Counted from the first letter of the stretch, positions 44,162 to 53,569 are shown. The stretch is DNA of 58,771 nucleotides from CAZBSE01 sp964494385 (GCA_964494385.1 CAZBSE010000009.1:1-58771); one strand, 5' to 3'. Translations and numbers: made by a program. The notes: generated from the letters alone by a model not told the origin.

Positions 44162-46705
44162 ATGTTTGAAAAAATTGGGAATATATTAAAGTTTGGTGAA
44201 GGCAAGAGATTAAAGAAATATGAAGAAATAGTAGGTATTGTGAACAGTTTTGACCGGGATATGGGTTCGCTTACCGACAGCCAGCTATATGAAAAAACTT
44301 CGGACTTTAAACAGAGATATGAGAACGGACAAAAACTCGAGGATTTAATGCCGGAAGCTTTTGCAGTGGTAAGAGAAGCGGCAAAAAGGACACTTAATAT
44401 GAAGCATTTTGATGTCCAGATAATGGGAGGCGTTGTTCTTTTTGAAGGGAAAATCGCTGAAATGAAGACCGGTGAAGGTAAAACTCTGGTTGCCACACTT
44501 CCCGTATACCTGAATTCATTAACAGGTAAAAGTACTCACTTGATTACGGTTAACGATTATCTGGCAAAGAGAGACAGTGAATGGATGGGAAAGATTTATA
44601 AGTTTCTGGGCCTGGATGTTGGTCTTATCCAGCACGGGATGGCTACTTCGGAAAAAAAGGAACAATACAAATCAGATGTAATACATGGTACAAATAATGA
44701 ATTTGGGTTTGATTATCTTAGAGATAATATGGTAATGGATAAGGGAAATATGGTTCAGGATGGCCACAATTATGCCATTATAGATGAGGTTGACAGTATC
44801 CTTGTAGATGAAGCCAGAACACCTCTTATTATCTCAGGAATTGCTTACAGGACCACTGAAATCTACGGAAAATTTGCAAGAATAGTCCCGCAGCTGGAAA
44901 TAAATAAGGATTTTGAAATAGATGAAAAGGCAAAGACAGCGGCAGTTACCGAAGAGGGCGTCTCAAGAATTGAAGAAATCCTGGGGATAGATAATTTATA
45001 CAGTCCTTCCAACTTTTTGTATATACATGCCTTAAATCAATCTCTTAAGGCATATCATCTGTTTAAGAGGGATGTCGATTATATGCTCAAAGACGGCCAG
45101 ATAATCATTGTGGATGAATTCACAGGAAGGCTGATGCCGGGTAGGAGATACAGTGAGGGCCTTCACCAGGCCATAGAAGCCAAGGAAAGAGTTGAAGTGA
45201 GAGATGAAAATCAAACACTGGCAACGGTCACCATCCAGAATTATTTCAGGATGTACGATAAGCTGGCAGGAATGACCGGTACCGCAATTACTGAAGCATC
45301 TGAATTCAGACACATTTACGGGCTTGAGACTGTGGTAATACCAACCAATGAACCGATGATAAGGGAAGATCTTCCTGACCGGATTTATAAAACGGAACAG
45401 GTTAAGTTCAATAATGTGGTAGAAGATATAGTTTCAAGGCATGACAGGGGGCAACCGGTACTGGTGGGCACCATATCCATTGAAAAGTCTGAAAAGCTGA
45501 GCGGAATGCTGAAAAGGAGAGGTATACTGCACCAGGTTTTAAATGCAAAATATCATGAAAAGGAAGCTGAGATAATTGCCAGGGCAGGACAGAGAAATGC
45601 GGTCACTATCGCTACCAATATGGCAGGAAGAGGTACGGATATAGTACTGGGTGAAGGAGTGGTAGGGCTTGGAGGTCTTCATGTTCTTGGAACTGAAAGA
45701 CATGAGAGCAGGAGGATCGATAATCAATTGAGAGGAAGAAGCGGGCGGCAGGGAGATATAGGATCAAGCCAGTTTTATTTGAGTACGGAAGATGAACTGC
45801 TCAGGCTTTTTGGCTCGGAAAGAATTTATAAGGTAATGGAGACTTTTAATTTTCCGGATGATTTGCCCATACAGCACTCTATGATCAGCAGAGCTATTGA
45901 GAATGCACAGAGACAGGTGGAAGGCAGGAATTTTGAAATAAGAAAACATGTTCTTGAATATGATGATGTGATGAACAAGCAAAGAGAAGTTATTTATTCC
46001 AGAAGGAAGAAAATCCTGGAAGAGGAAAATTTAATGCAGACAGCCCGTGATATGATTAAAGATGTAATAGAGGACAGTGTTAATATTCATATAAATCCCG
46101 GCGATTATCCGGAAAGCTGGAATCTGGATGCGCTGTCCAATTATATGGGCCCTCTGATTCCGGGAAATATCGTAGCCGATATTATAGACAGAGAAAAAAT
46201 TACAAGTAGTAAATGGACCATAGGTCTTTTAAAGGAGAAACTGGTGGAGAGAGCGTCCCGGATATACCAGGAGAGAGAAAATACTTATTCTTCTCCGGTC
46301 ATAAGGAGACTGGAGAAAATAGTGATGCTAAATGTTATTGATAATATGTGGAGGGGCCATCTTCTGGAAATGGATTATCTAAAAGAAGGCATAGGCCTTA
46401 GAGCTATCGGCCAGAGGGACCCGCTGGTTGAGTATAAAAGAGAGGCGTTTAATTTATTTAAAGAGCTAATAGAGGAGATAAAGTTCGATACGGTAAGATT
46501 GTTATATAATGCCAGAATAGTTGCCAGAGATGAACAGGAAACAACAGCCCCGGAGCACCGGGTAAGTAACGTGGTCACCAGCGGCCCCGTGGAGGCGGGA
46601 ACAAGATCCCTTAAAACAAAAACTGCAGCTGCAAAGAAAATCGGAAGGAATGATCCCTGCCCATGCGGAAGCGGCAAGAAATATAAAAAATGCTGCGGTA
46701 GATAA
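44162..46705 (+). CDS. secA: Preprotein translocase ATPase SecA
   Basis: An 847-residue motor for Sec-dependent export. Walker A is in EMKTGEGKTLVATLP, Walker B in DEVDSILVDEARTPLIISG; GTNNEFGFDYLRDNM, the helicase motifs ATNMAGRGTDI and LRGRSGRQGD, and a C-terminal zinc finger CPCGSGKKYKKCC are all present. It would export the many signal-peptide proteins in this window. It lies 23 bases after hpf and 26 bases before prfB. Confidence 0.98.
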   Translation: MFEKIGNILKFGEGKRLKKYEEIVGIVNSFDRDMGSLTDSQLYEKTSDFKQRYENGQKLEDLMPEAFAVVREAAKRTLNMKHFDVQIMGGVVLFEGKIAEMKTGEGKTLVATLPVYLNSLTGKSTHLITVNDYLAKRDSEWMGKIYKFLGLDVGLIQHGMATSEKKEQYKSDVIHGTNNEFGFDYLRDNMVMDKGNMVQDGHNYAIIDEVDSILVDEARTPLIISGIAYRTTEIYGKFARIVPQLEINKDFEIDEKAKTAAVTEEGVSRIEEILGIDNLYSPSNFLYIHALNQSLKAYHLFKRDVDYMLKDGQIIIVDEFTGRLMPGRRYSEGLHQAIEAKERVEVRDENQTLATVTIQNYFRMYDKLAGMTGTAITEASEFRHIYGLETVVIPTNEPMIREDLPDRIYKTEQVKFNNVVEDIVSRHDRGQPVLVGTISIEKSEKLSGMLKRRGILHQVLNAKYHEKEAEIIARAGQRNAVTIATNMAGRGTDIVLGEGVVGLGGLHVLGTERHESRRIDNQLRGRSGRQGDIGSSQFYLSTEDELLRLFGSERIYKVMETFNFPDDLPIQHSMISRAIENAQRQVEGRNFEIRKHVLEYDDVMNKQREVIYSRRKKILEEENLMQTARDMIKDVIEDSVNIHINPGDYPESWNLDALSNYMGPLIPGNIVADIIDREKITSSKWTIGLLKEKLVERASRIYQERENTYSSPVIRRLEKIVMLNVIDNMWRGHLLEMDYLKEGIGLRAIGQRDPLVEYKREAFNLFKELIEEIKFDTVRLLYNARIVARDEQETTAPEHRVSNVVTSGPVEAGTRSLKTKTAAAKKIGRNDPCPCGSGKKYKKCCGR

Positions 46706-46731
46706 TATAAATATAATAACCGGAGGATTTG

Positions 46732-47836
46732 ATGATAGAAGATTATAAGCTAAGGCTGGATAAACTGGTAAAGAAACTTATTTATCTGCGGGACTGTCTT
46801 TGAAATAAATAGCAAAATGAAAAGGCTTGAGGAACTTCGTGTAAAAACCCTTTCTAAAAAGTTCTGGGAAGACCGAACCAATGCCCAGAACATTACCCAA
46901 GAGATTAATGAGCTTAAGGAAACCATTAGCAGCATCAAAAATCTGGAAGAGAAGGTAGAAAATTGCAGGCTGGCCCTGGAAATACTCCAGGATGAGGAAG
47001 ATAGAAGCCTGAAAAACGAACTGATAGAAAACCTGGATAGCATTGAGCATAAATTAAGTGACCTGGAAGAGAAAATCCTTTTAAGCGGCAGGTATGATTC
47101 TTATCCTGCAGTGGTAACCATCCATCCGGGAGCAGGAGGAACTGAATCCCAGGATTGGGCCGAGATGTTGTTCAGGATGTATACCCGCTGGATGGATAGG
47201 AGAAATTTTTCTTACAGCATTAATGATTACCAGACAGGCGAAGAAGCAGGGATAAAAAACATAACTTTTACAGCGAGAGGGAAAAGTGCATATGGACTGC
47301 TGAAATCAGAGAAAGGAATCCACAGGCTGGTTAGAATTTCACCTTTTGATTCTTCCAGGCGAAGGCATACATCTTTTACTTCTGTTGATGTAATACCGCT
47401 TATAGATAAAGATATTGATATAAAACTAAATAAAGAGGATTTGAAAATTGAGACTTTTAAGTCCAGCAGTGCCGGCGGACAACACGTAAATGTAACGGAT
47501 TCTGCTGTAAGGATCACGCATCTTTCTACCGGAATTGTTGTACAGTGCCAGAATGAAAGGTCCCAGATACTAAACAGGCAGACTGCTGTGCAGATTTTAA
47601 AATCAAAACTTTTTGAGCTGGAACAGAGAAAAAATCTTGAAAAAATCAATAAACTAAGAGGAGAAAAAAAAGAAATAGGATGGGGGAACCAGATAAGAAG
47701 TTATGTCCTGCAGCCCTATCAATTGATTAAGGATCACAGAACAGGAATCGAGATCGGAGACGTACAGTCGGTACTTGACGGCGACATAGATTTACTGATA
47801 AGGGGTTTTCTTGAAAAAAAACTATCCAGAGAGTAA
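46732..47836 (+). CDS. prfB: Peptide chain release factor 2, with programmed +1 frameshift
   Basis: Release factor for UGA and UAA, read as 46732-46800 joined to 46802-47836, giving 367 residues (E. coli RF2 has 365). A GGAGGA ribosome site precedes ATG 46732. The first 23 codons end in CTT followed by an in-frame TGA; shifting +1 continues as EINSKMKRLEEL. The SPF anticodon-like tripeptide, in VRISPFDSSRRRH, and GGQ, in SSAGGQHVNVT, confirm RF2. Only the part from 46817 is visible as a normal reading frame, so it may be mis-annotated as truncated. It sits in front of ftsE, the actinobacterial order. Confidence 0.95.
46785..46804 (+). other. prfB autoregulatory +1 frameshift site
   Basis: CTT (46798-46800) then TGA (46801-46803), with next frame codon GAA at 46802. 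The usual anti-SD-pairing stretch AGGGGG a few bases upstream is here GCGGGA, so the stimulatory element is weaker, and the base after TGA is A rather than C. When RF2 is scarce the ribosome slips from CUU to UUU and RF2 is completed. Confidence 0.9.
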
Positions 47837-47881
47837 ACTCTTGATTATTAAAATTCTAGGGAGAAAAAGGGACAGTTCGAG

Positions 47882-48568
47882 ATGAATATGATTGAATTCA
47901 GAAATGTTAGTAAAGTATATGATAATGATACAGTTGCATTAAAGAATATCAATCTGATGGTCAGAAAAGGTGAATTTCTTTTTCTGGTAGGGCCAAGCGG
48001 CTCGGGCAAATCTACTTTTATAAAGCTGGTTATAAAAGAAATTGATGAAAGTGACGGGAATATATATATAGCCGGAAGAAATATCTGCAACCTCAAAATA
48101 AATAGAATACCCCAGCTCAGGAGAAATGTAGGGTGTGTGTTTCAGGATTATAAGCTCCTGCCCCAGAAAACTATATTTGAGAATGTGGCATTTGCCCTTG
48201 AAGTTATAGGCAGACCGAGTTACGAGATAAAAGTCCAGGTACCCCAGGTTCTGAAATTAGTCGGCCTGCATGGTAAATTAAATTCATATCCCCATCAATT
48301 ATCGGGGGGCGAACAGCAAAGAGTTTCTATTGCCAGAGCTTTTGTAAACAGACCGCCCATACTTCTTGCAGATGAGCCCACCGGTAATCTGGACCCCGGA
48401 ACATCGGAGGGAATTATGAAGATATTATCCAGAATAAACCTTATTGGAACTACCGTACTTATGGCCACTCATGACCGTAATATTGTAAATTCAATGAGAA
48501 GAAGAGTTGTAGAGCTGGAAGAAGGAGAAATAATAAGAGATCAAAAGAGAGGGGTATACGGAGACTAA
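47882..48568 (+). CDS. ftsE: Cell-division ATP-binding protein FtsE
   Basis: A 228-residue ABC ATPase with Walker A GPSGSGKST, Q-loop CVFQDYKLLP, signature LSGGEQQR, Walker B ILLADEPTGNLD and the H-loop ATHD. With FtsX it forms the complex that activates septal peptidoglycan hydrolases. Its stop overlaps the ftsX start by one base. A second ATG at codon 3 is possible. Confidence 0.96.
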   Translation: MNMIEFRNVSKVYDNDTVALKNINLMVRKGEFLFLVGPSGSGKSTFIKLVIKEIDESDGNIYIAGRNICNLKINRIPQLRRNVGCVFQDYKLLPQKTIFENVAFALEVIGRPSYEIKVQVPQVLKLVGLHGKLNSYPHQLSGGEQQRVSIARAFVNRPPILLADEPTGNLDPGTSEGIMKILSRINLIGTTVLMATHDRNIVNSMRRRVVELEEGEIIRDQKRGVYGD

Positions 48569-49476
48569 TGGCTAGAACCAGGTATTTCTTTAGCGAAACT
48601 TTCATCAGCCTGAGGAGAAATTTCATTATGGGATTCACGGCTATTACAACCGTAGCCATTACTTTATTCATCGTAGGGTTCTTCACTATAATTGTCTATG
48701 ATATACAGGGAATAATAAACTCGGTAAAAAGCCAGGTTGAGCTGGCGGTGTACCTCGATGACAATATTTCGGATGAATTGAAGGCATATATTGAGAATGA
48801 AATAACAAACTGGGAAGAAACCGAGAAGGCAGAATACGTATCCAAGGATCAGGCCCTTGAAAGATTTAAGGAGAAAAATGAAGGGAGCGATATATTAAAA
48901 GAGATCCAGGGGAATCCGCTCCCGGCTTCTTTTGAGATAACTTTAAAAGATCCCGAGAAAATTGACCAGGTGGCGCTCCGCTTTTTGGATAAGGATGGTA
49001 ATTATATAGAAGGTGTCAATGATGTAATATACGGGAGGAGCTATGTCAATACCTTATTTTCAATAACTGCAATTGTAGGAAGTATAGCCTTCCTTATAAT
49101 CATAGTACTGCTTCTGGCAACGGTGGTATTAATATTCAATACCATAAGGCTCTCCATTTATGCCCGCCGGAAAGAAATTGAAGTTATGAAGCTGGTGGGG
49201 GCCACTAACTGGTTCGTAAGAACCCCCTTCCTGTTTGAGGGATTTTTTGAGGGATTTATAGGAAGTGTGGTTTCTGTTATTTTATTATATTTCCTGGGGA
49301 ATTTCTTACTTATCAGGGGAGAAAGAGTAATTGCAGATACCATGCGGATCAAGGAGCTGGCTATATTGGGAAGCGGCAATATTGTATTATATGTGTATAT
49401 AGCAATAGTGGTATTAGGAGGCTTTATAGGGATTATGAGCAGCGGCATAGCCTTAAGAAGGTATATTAAGATTTGA
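48568..49476 (+). CDS. ftsX: Cell-division protein FtsX
   Basis: A 302-residue membrane protein with four TM helices (about 20-45, 165-195, 215-240, 270-295) and one large extracellular domain between the first two, the FtsX layout. ARRKEIEVMKLVGATN is the coupling-helix segment conserved in ABC permeases of this type. It probably signals from FtsE to the coiled-coil M23 protein encoded next. Confidence 0.94.
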   Translation: MARTRYFFSETFISLRRNFIMGFTAITTVAITLFIVGFFTIIVYDIQGIINSVKSQVELAVYLDDNISDELKAYIENEITNWEETEKAEYVSKDQALERFKEKNEGSDILKEIQGNPLPASFEITLKDPEKIDQVALRFLDKDGNYIEGVNDVIYGRSYVNTLFSITAIVGSIAFLIIIVLLLATVVLIFNTIRLSIYARRKEIEVMKLVGATNWFVRTPFLFEGFFEGFIGSVVSVILLYFLGNFLLIRGERVIADTMRIKELAILGSGNIVLYVYIAIVVLGGFIGIMSSGIALRRYIKI

Positions 49477-49550
49477 GGGACTTAAAGTTTTTAGATTTTA
49501 AATATTTATAGATTAGTATTAAAATAGTCACAATAAAAAAATGTAATAAT

Positions 49551-50729
49551 ATGATAATTAAAAGTAAAAACATCATAGTAATAATTATAGTAATTATTAT
49601 AGCAATCTCCGGCTTCAGCCTTTCTTATGCTTCTTCGGCAAAATGTGTTTATGCCCAGTCTCTTGAGGAACAACTTGAACAGATACAGCAGGAAGGAAAA
49701 GAAACCCAGGAGAAGATCGAGGAAGTAACAAAAACAGAGAAACAGTACATAAATGAAGTAAATGAAGTGGAAGAACAACTGCTGGGAGCCTTATCTGAAT
49801 TAAATGATCTTTATAGTAAGATGGATAAAGCAAGGAGCGAAGTTGATAAGGTGACCATAGAGCTGGTTTTAAAAGAGGAAGAACTGAATAAAATAGAAGA
49901 GGAGCTTGAAGAAAAAACAGGAATATTAAATGAAAGAGTTGCCGCAATCTATAAGAATGGAAATGAGAACATCCTGGAAATTTTGCTGAAAGCGGAAGAT
50001 TTCCTGGATTTTATATCAAAACTCAAGCTTATGAACCTTTTTGCGGAACAGGATACCCAGAATATTCAGCTGATAAAAGAAAAGAGGAAGGCAACCATAG
50101 GAATCAAAAAATCTATTATTGATTTAAGGGAAGAACAAAAAGATCATGAAAGCAAGGTTGAGGAGCTGGTAACCCAGGCTGAACAGAAAGCAAGTGAAGT
50201 CGGGGATTTATATGGTAATAAAAAGAATCTGCTTTCCCAGACCACCGCCAATAAAAAGGCTCTTATGGAGATGAAAAAGCAGCTTGAAATCAAGGAAGCT
50301 GAAGTTACCAGAATTCTTGAAAGTTATAAGTACGGCAGCGCACCGTCGGGGAAATTTATGTGGCCCGTAGCGGGGCGGGTACAATCTGGTTTTGGCTATA
50401 GGATACATCCTATATTCGGTACAAGAAGATTTCATTCAGGCATAGATATAGTAGCTTCTTACGGCACACTGGTAAAAGCTGCTGATGGGGGCCAGGTGGT
50501 CCAGGCCGGCTATTTCGGCGGGTATGGTTATTCGGTTATGCTTTATCATGGAGGAGGTTTTGCTACCTGGTATGCACATCTTTCAAGCATAAATGTATCT
50601 GTGGGCCAATTCGTGGAGAGGGGACAGGTAATCGGTCTGGTCGGTTCCACGGGATGGTCAACCGGTCCGCATTTGCACTTTGAGGTAAGAATTAACGGTA
50701 CCCCCCAGAATCCACTTGCTTATTTATAG
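49551..50729 (+). CDS. EnvC-like coiled-coil protein with M23 peptidase domain
   Basis: A 392-residue secreted protein. A signal peptide (about 1-36, ending near SSAKCVYAQ), a long coiled coil (about 36-250) and a C-terminal M23 LytM-type domain (about 260-392). Zinc ligands are visible: HSGIDI (His and Asp), and HLHFEV after GPH. Position just downstream of ftsEX suggests it is the FtsX-linked murein hydrolase or hydrolase activator. ATG 49551 lacks a strong ribosome site; the gap to ftsX is 74 bases. Confidence 0.92.
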   Translation: MIIKSKNIIVIIIVIIIAISGFSLSYASSAKCVYAQSLEEQLEQIQQEGKETQEKIEEVTKTEKQYINEVNEVEEQLLGALSELNDLYSKMDKARSEVDKVTIELVLKEEELNKIEEELEEKTGILNERVAAIYKNGNENILEILLKAEDFLDFISKLKLMNLFAEQDTQNIQLIKEKRKATIGIKKSIIDLREEQKDHESKVEELVTQAEQKASEVGDLYGNKKNLLSQTTANKKALMEMKKQLEIKEAEVTRILESYKYGSAPSGKFMWPVAGRVQSGFGYRIHPIFGTRRFHSGIDIVASYGTLVKAADGGQVVQAGYFGGYGYSVMLYHGGGFATWYAHLSSINVSVGQFVERGQVIGLVGSTGWSTGPHLHFEVRINGTPQNPLAYL

Positions 50730-50772
50730 TAGTTTTTAAATATTTAGTTCTGACAAACAGGGAGACGCTTTT

Positions 50773-52002
50773 ATGAAAAATAAAATTTTTAGGGTATTGA
50801 TCGGTATAGTGGTAATTGTAATTACATTTTCTGCCGGATTATGGCTGGGGATTAGTTTCGAACCCTTTAAGGAATATATACTTAATGCAGGCAGGTATAA
50901 CAGCAGCAGCTCGGAAAATATATCTGAAAATACTGAAAGCAAATTCAGCGTAAAGCCTGTTAAGGAAGCCATAGATCTTGTTTCGAAAAATGCGCTGGAT
51001 AAAAAAAGCAAGGAAGAACTGCTCTCGGCGGCTGTAAACAGCATACTTTCAAATCTTGATGATGAATATACGGAGTATTTTACAACTGAAGAATATGAAA
51101 AAATCATGGAATCCTACAGTGGAATTATGAGCGGCATAGGAATCGTGATCACTCTCAATGACGAAGAGCAGGTTGTGGTGGTATTGCCTCTGGACGATAC
51201 ACCTGCTTATAGAGCAGGTATTATGGAAGGAGATATCATAATCGAAGTTAATGGCGGGGAAATAAAGGAAATGGCCCTGGAAAAAGTAGTAACTATGATA
51301 AAGGGCGAAGAAGGCACCAAAGTGGACCTTAAGATTTACAGGCCTCTGGAGGATAGAACTATAGAGCTTACCATTACCAGGGCAAAATTTCTCATTCCAA
51401 ACCTTGTATCCGAGGTTATAGAAAATGATGTGGGCTATATATGGTATTATACCTTTCAGGATAAAGGGGCACAGCAGCTTGACAGGGAAATTCAGAAGCT
51501 AACTGACAGCGGCGCCGAAGGAATAATTCTTGACCTGAGAAATAACCTGGGCGGGGTATTAAACGATGCAGTTAAAGTATGCGACCTCTTTTTAGATGAA
51601 GGCAAAATTGTAACGGTAAAGGGAAGACTGGAAGATAAGGAGGTAACTGACGAATACTTTGCTAAAGGCGGGAAATATGCAGAAATTCCCCTGGTAGTAT
51701 TAATCAATGGATTTTCAGCAAGCGCATCGGAGGTAGTTGCCGGTGCATTGAAAGATAATGGCAGAGCTGTTCTGGTTGGAGAGAAGAGTTTCGGGAAAGG
51801 ATTGGTCCAGGCGCTTTATGAACTTTCAGACGGATCGGGGATTAAATTTACCACTGCCAGGTATTTTCTGCCTTCAGGGGTGTCTATTGAAGGAGTGGGT
51901 ATAAAACCCGATATAACAGTTGAACTGGAACCAGATTCTACCGAGGATACACAGCTGATTAAGGCTGCAGAAGAAATAGAGGCACTTATAAGTGAAACTT
52001 AA
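50773..52002 (+). CDS. C-terminal processing peptidase (S41 family, PDZ)
   Basis: A 409-residue periplasmic or extracytoplasmic protease with an N-terminal TM anchor (about 5-28), a PDZ domain (about 110-190) and an S41 catalytic domain. The catalytic Ser lies in NGFSASASEVVAGAL and the Lys in GEKSFGKG; LRNNLGGVL precedes them. It may trim proteins at their C-termini, perhaps including the neighbouring hydrolase system. ATG overlap of one base with smpB suggests one operon. Confidence 0.94.
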   Translation: MKNKIFRVLIGIVVIVITFSAGLWLGISFEPFKEYILNAGRYNSSSSENISENTESKFSVKPVKEAIDLVSKNALDKKSKEELLSAAVNSILSNLDDEYTEYFTTEEYEKIMESYSGIMSGIGIVITLNDEEQVVVVLPLDDTPAYRAGIMEGDIIIEVNGGEIKEMALEKVVTMIKGEEGTKVDLKIYRPLEDRTIELTITRAKFLIPNLVSEVIENDVGYIWYYTFQDKGAQQLDREIQKLTDSGAEGIILDLRNNLGGVLNDAVKVCDLFLDEGKIVTVKGRLEDKEVTDEYFAKGGKYAEIPLVVLINGFSASASEVVAGALKDNGRAVLVGEKSFGKGLVQALYELSDGSGIKFTTARYFLPSGVSIEGVGIKPDITVELEPDSTEDTQLIKAAEEIEALISET

Positions 52003-52490
52003 TGAATAAATCAAAAAAAAAGAGTGGTTCCGAAGAAAGAAGGAAAATAATTGCTCAGAACAAGAAAGCCCTAAGGGATTTTTTTATTTTAAATACTTAT
52101 GAGGCAGGTATAGCGCTGGAAGGATGTGAAGTCAAGTCCATTCGTGCTCACAGAATGAATTTAAAGGATAGCTACGGCCGGATAAAGGAAGGCCAGTTAT
52201 TTCTTTTCAACATGCATATATCCCCGTACAGCAGCAGCAGGATTGAAGATATAAATCCTACAAGGACCAGAAAGCTGCTCATGCACAGGAGAGAAATTGA
52301 CAGGATTGCGGGAAAATTGACTGACAGGAGCCTCACCCTGGTACCCTTGAGAGTATATATGGCAAAGAACAGGGTCAAGATTGAACTCGCGCTGGCCAAG
52401 GGTAAGGTCAAAAGAGACAAGCGCAGGGATATACAGAACAGGGAACACGAGATTGAAATAAAAAGGGCTTTGAAAAATCGTAAGTTTTAA
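52002..52490 (+). CDS. smpB: SsrA-binding protein SmpB
   Basis: A 162-residue tmRNA partner that brings tmRNA to stalled ribosomes. The beta-barrel core shows IIAQNKKALRDFFI, YEAGIALEGCEVKSIR, LKDSYGRI and FLFNMHISPY; the tail is basic (KGKVKRDKRRDIQNREHEIEIKRAL). It overlaps the protease stop by one base (TAATG) and lies 41 bases before the tmRNA gene it serves. Confidence 0.97.
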   Translation: MNKSKKKSGSEERRKIIAQNKKALRDFFILNTYEAGIALEGCEVKSIRAHRMNLKDSYGRIKEGQLFLFNMHISPYSSSRIEDINPTRTRKLLMHRREIDRIAGKLTDRSLTLVPLRVYMAKNRVKIELALAKGKVKRDKRRDIQNREHEIEIKRALKNRKF

Positions 52491-52498
52491 TATAAAAT
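52470..52498 (+). promoter_or_regulatory. Candidate promoter for tmRNA
   Basis: TTGAAA (52470-52475, inside the 3' end of smpB) and TAAAAT (52493-52498) are spaced by 17 bases, ending 34 bases before the mature tmRNA 5' end. Confidence 0.4.
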
Positions 52499-52531
52499 AT
52501 CCTGGCGTTAAATCAAGTTTTCCGCAACAGC

Positions 52532-52884
52532 GGGGGCGACTTGGATTCGACGGGGATAGGTTGTGCTTAGATTGCAAGCCGAGTATCAGAACTCGTAAAT
52601 AACTGAAACTAAACACAAACGCTAAAGATAGTAAATTAGCATTAGCAGCTTAATTTAAGCTGCTACGTCTGCGAAAGGTTTCCTGTGCTTTTCGACAGGC
52701 GACGAAAAGCAGGATACTCTGGTATGATTTGCCTGCAGCAGTACCGGAGGAAGTTTTATGCGGGCTGGCTTTTTTAATCGTGTCCATGCGAGTGAAAAAG
52801 TAAGACTTAAAACATGGAATAAGCTTGTAGATGTTTAAGTGTCAATGTCTTCGGACGCGGGTTCGATTCCCGCCGCCTCCACCA
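52532..52884 (+). ncRNA. ssrA: tmRNA (10Sa RNA)
   Basis: A 353-base tmRNA. The 5' GGGGGCG (52532-52538) pairs with CGCCTCC before A-CCA at 52881-52884, and the T-arm GCGGG-TTCGATT-CCCGC is complete, so the tRNA-like half is intact with an encoded CCA. The tag frame ends ...AKDSKLALAA then TAA at 52651-52653; the resume codon lies somewhere in 52609-52620, so the first residues are uncertain. The stop is inside a perfect 9-bp hairpin (AGCAGCTTA / TAAGCTGCT). It rescues ribosomes on broken mRNAs together with SmpB. Confidence 0.97.
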
Positions 52885-53307
52885 AAAAACTATGAGAACT
52901 TGAAAAAGTTCGGCGGAGTAGGAATAGCCATAAGTGCAGACTCCATTCACTCTCATAAGGTTTGGGCAGAGACAAGTCCGGCAATAACTGCTGCTTTAAA
53001 GCAAACGGGAAGGAAGTTTCCTCCAATGCCAATGGTTGCAGACCCAACCTTTGAAATTGGCAAGAAATACGGAGTAGTTGATGAAGACGAGGGCATTGAG
53101 ACCAGAGGAAGGTTCATCGTTGATCCCGAGGGCATTCTTCGCGGTTATGAGGTTTTAAACGCTACAGTTGGCAGAAATTTAGAAGAAACATTCAGGCAAC
53201 TTCAGGCTTTTAAGTTTGTTAAAGACACAGGCAAAGTTACACCGGCAGGTTGGAAACCTGGTGAAGAGGGAATAGAACCGACTATAGAAAATGCAGGGAA
53301 GATTTAG
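52885..53307 (+). pseudogene. 5'-truncated AhpC-type peroxiredoxin fused to the tmRNA 3' end
   Basis: The frame immediately after the tmRNA CCA encodes about 140 residues that match the C-terminal two-thirds of AhpC: YENLKKFG, ISADSIHSHKVWAETSPAI, PMVADPTFEIGKKYGV, LRGYEVLN, VGRNLEETFRQLQAF and PAGWKPGEEGI. The N-terminal 60 or so residues, including the peroxidatic FVCPTE motif, are absent, and the resolving-Cys position reads KVTPA, so no cysteine remains. There is no start codon or ribosome site of its own; in frame the sequence runs back into the tmRNA. Most likely a remnant created by a recombination or integration event at ssrA. Confidence 0.75.
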
Positions 53308-53372
53308 TTGATCATAGATTATACCATTAATAAAATTTATCTTTAATATATATTTTTAATATTTAATAAAAA

Positions 53373-53401
53373 TTGTATTTATGATAATATTCTACTATAT
53401 A
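53373..53401 (+). promoter_or_regulatory. Candidate promoter for the zinc-ribbon gene
   Basis: TTGTAT (53373-53378) and TATATA (53396-53401) are spaced by 17 bases and lie about 30 bases before the ATG at 53432 and its ribosome site. The surrounding sequence is very AT-rich, so chance matches are likely. Confidence 0.35.
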
Positions 53402-53431
53402 TAGACACATTTTATTATTAGGAGGCCGAAA

Positions 53432-53569
53432 ATGGATCCAAATAGTCCATCAGGTATCTATGCTTGTAAAAACTGCGGGAATGAAGAAACACATGTAAAA
53501 GGAAGGCCCTTTGCGCCATGTTCCAAATGTGGTAAAAATAACTGGAGATTAAAGCGGAAGACCGATTAA
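53432..53569 (+). CDS. Tiny zinc-ribbon protein, 45 aa
   Basis: A 45-residue frame from ATG 53432 to TAA 53569 with a strong GGAGG ribosome site at 53421-53425. It contains CKNC (residues 12-15) and CSKC (30-33), spaced like a zinc ribbon, and a basic end (WRLKRKTD). The regular ribosome site, cysteine pairs and preceding promoter-like boxes support a real gene although it is short. I do not recognise a specific family; similar mini zinc ribbons are common and unexplained. It stands alone between the truncated peroxiredoxin and an alpha/beta hydrolase. Confidence 0.7.
   Translation: MDPNSPSGIYACKNCGNEETHVKGRPFAPCSKCGKNNWRLKRKTD

Noticed and set aside
46817..47836. prfB as a truncated pseudogene starting at the internal ATG
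   Set aside because: The upstream 23 codons with a ribosome site, the CTT-TGA site and matching RF2 length show a normal programmed frameshift.
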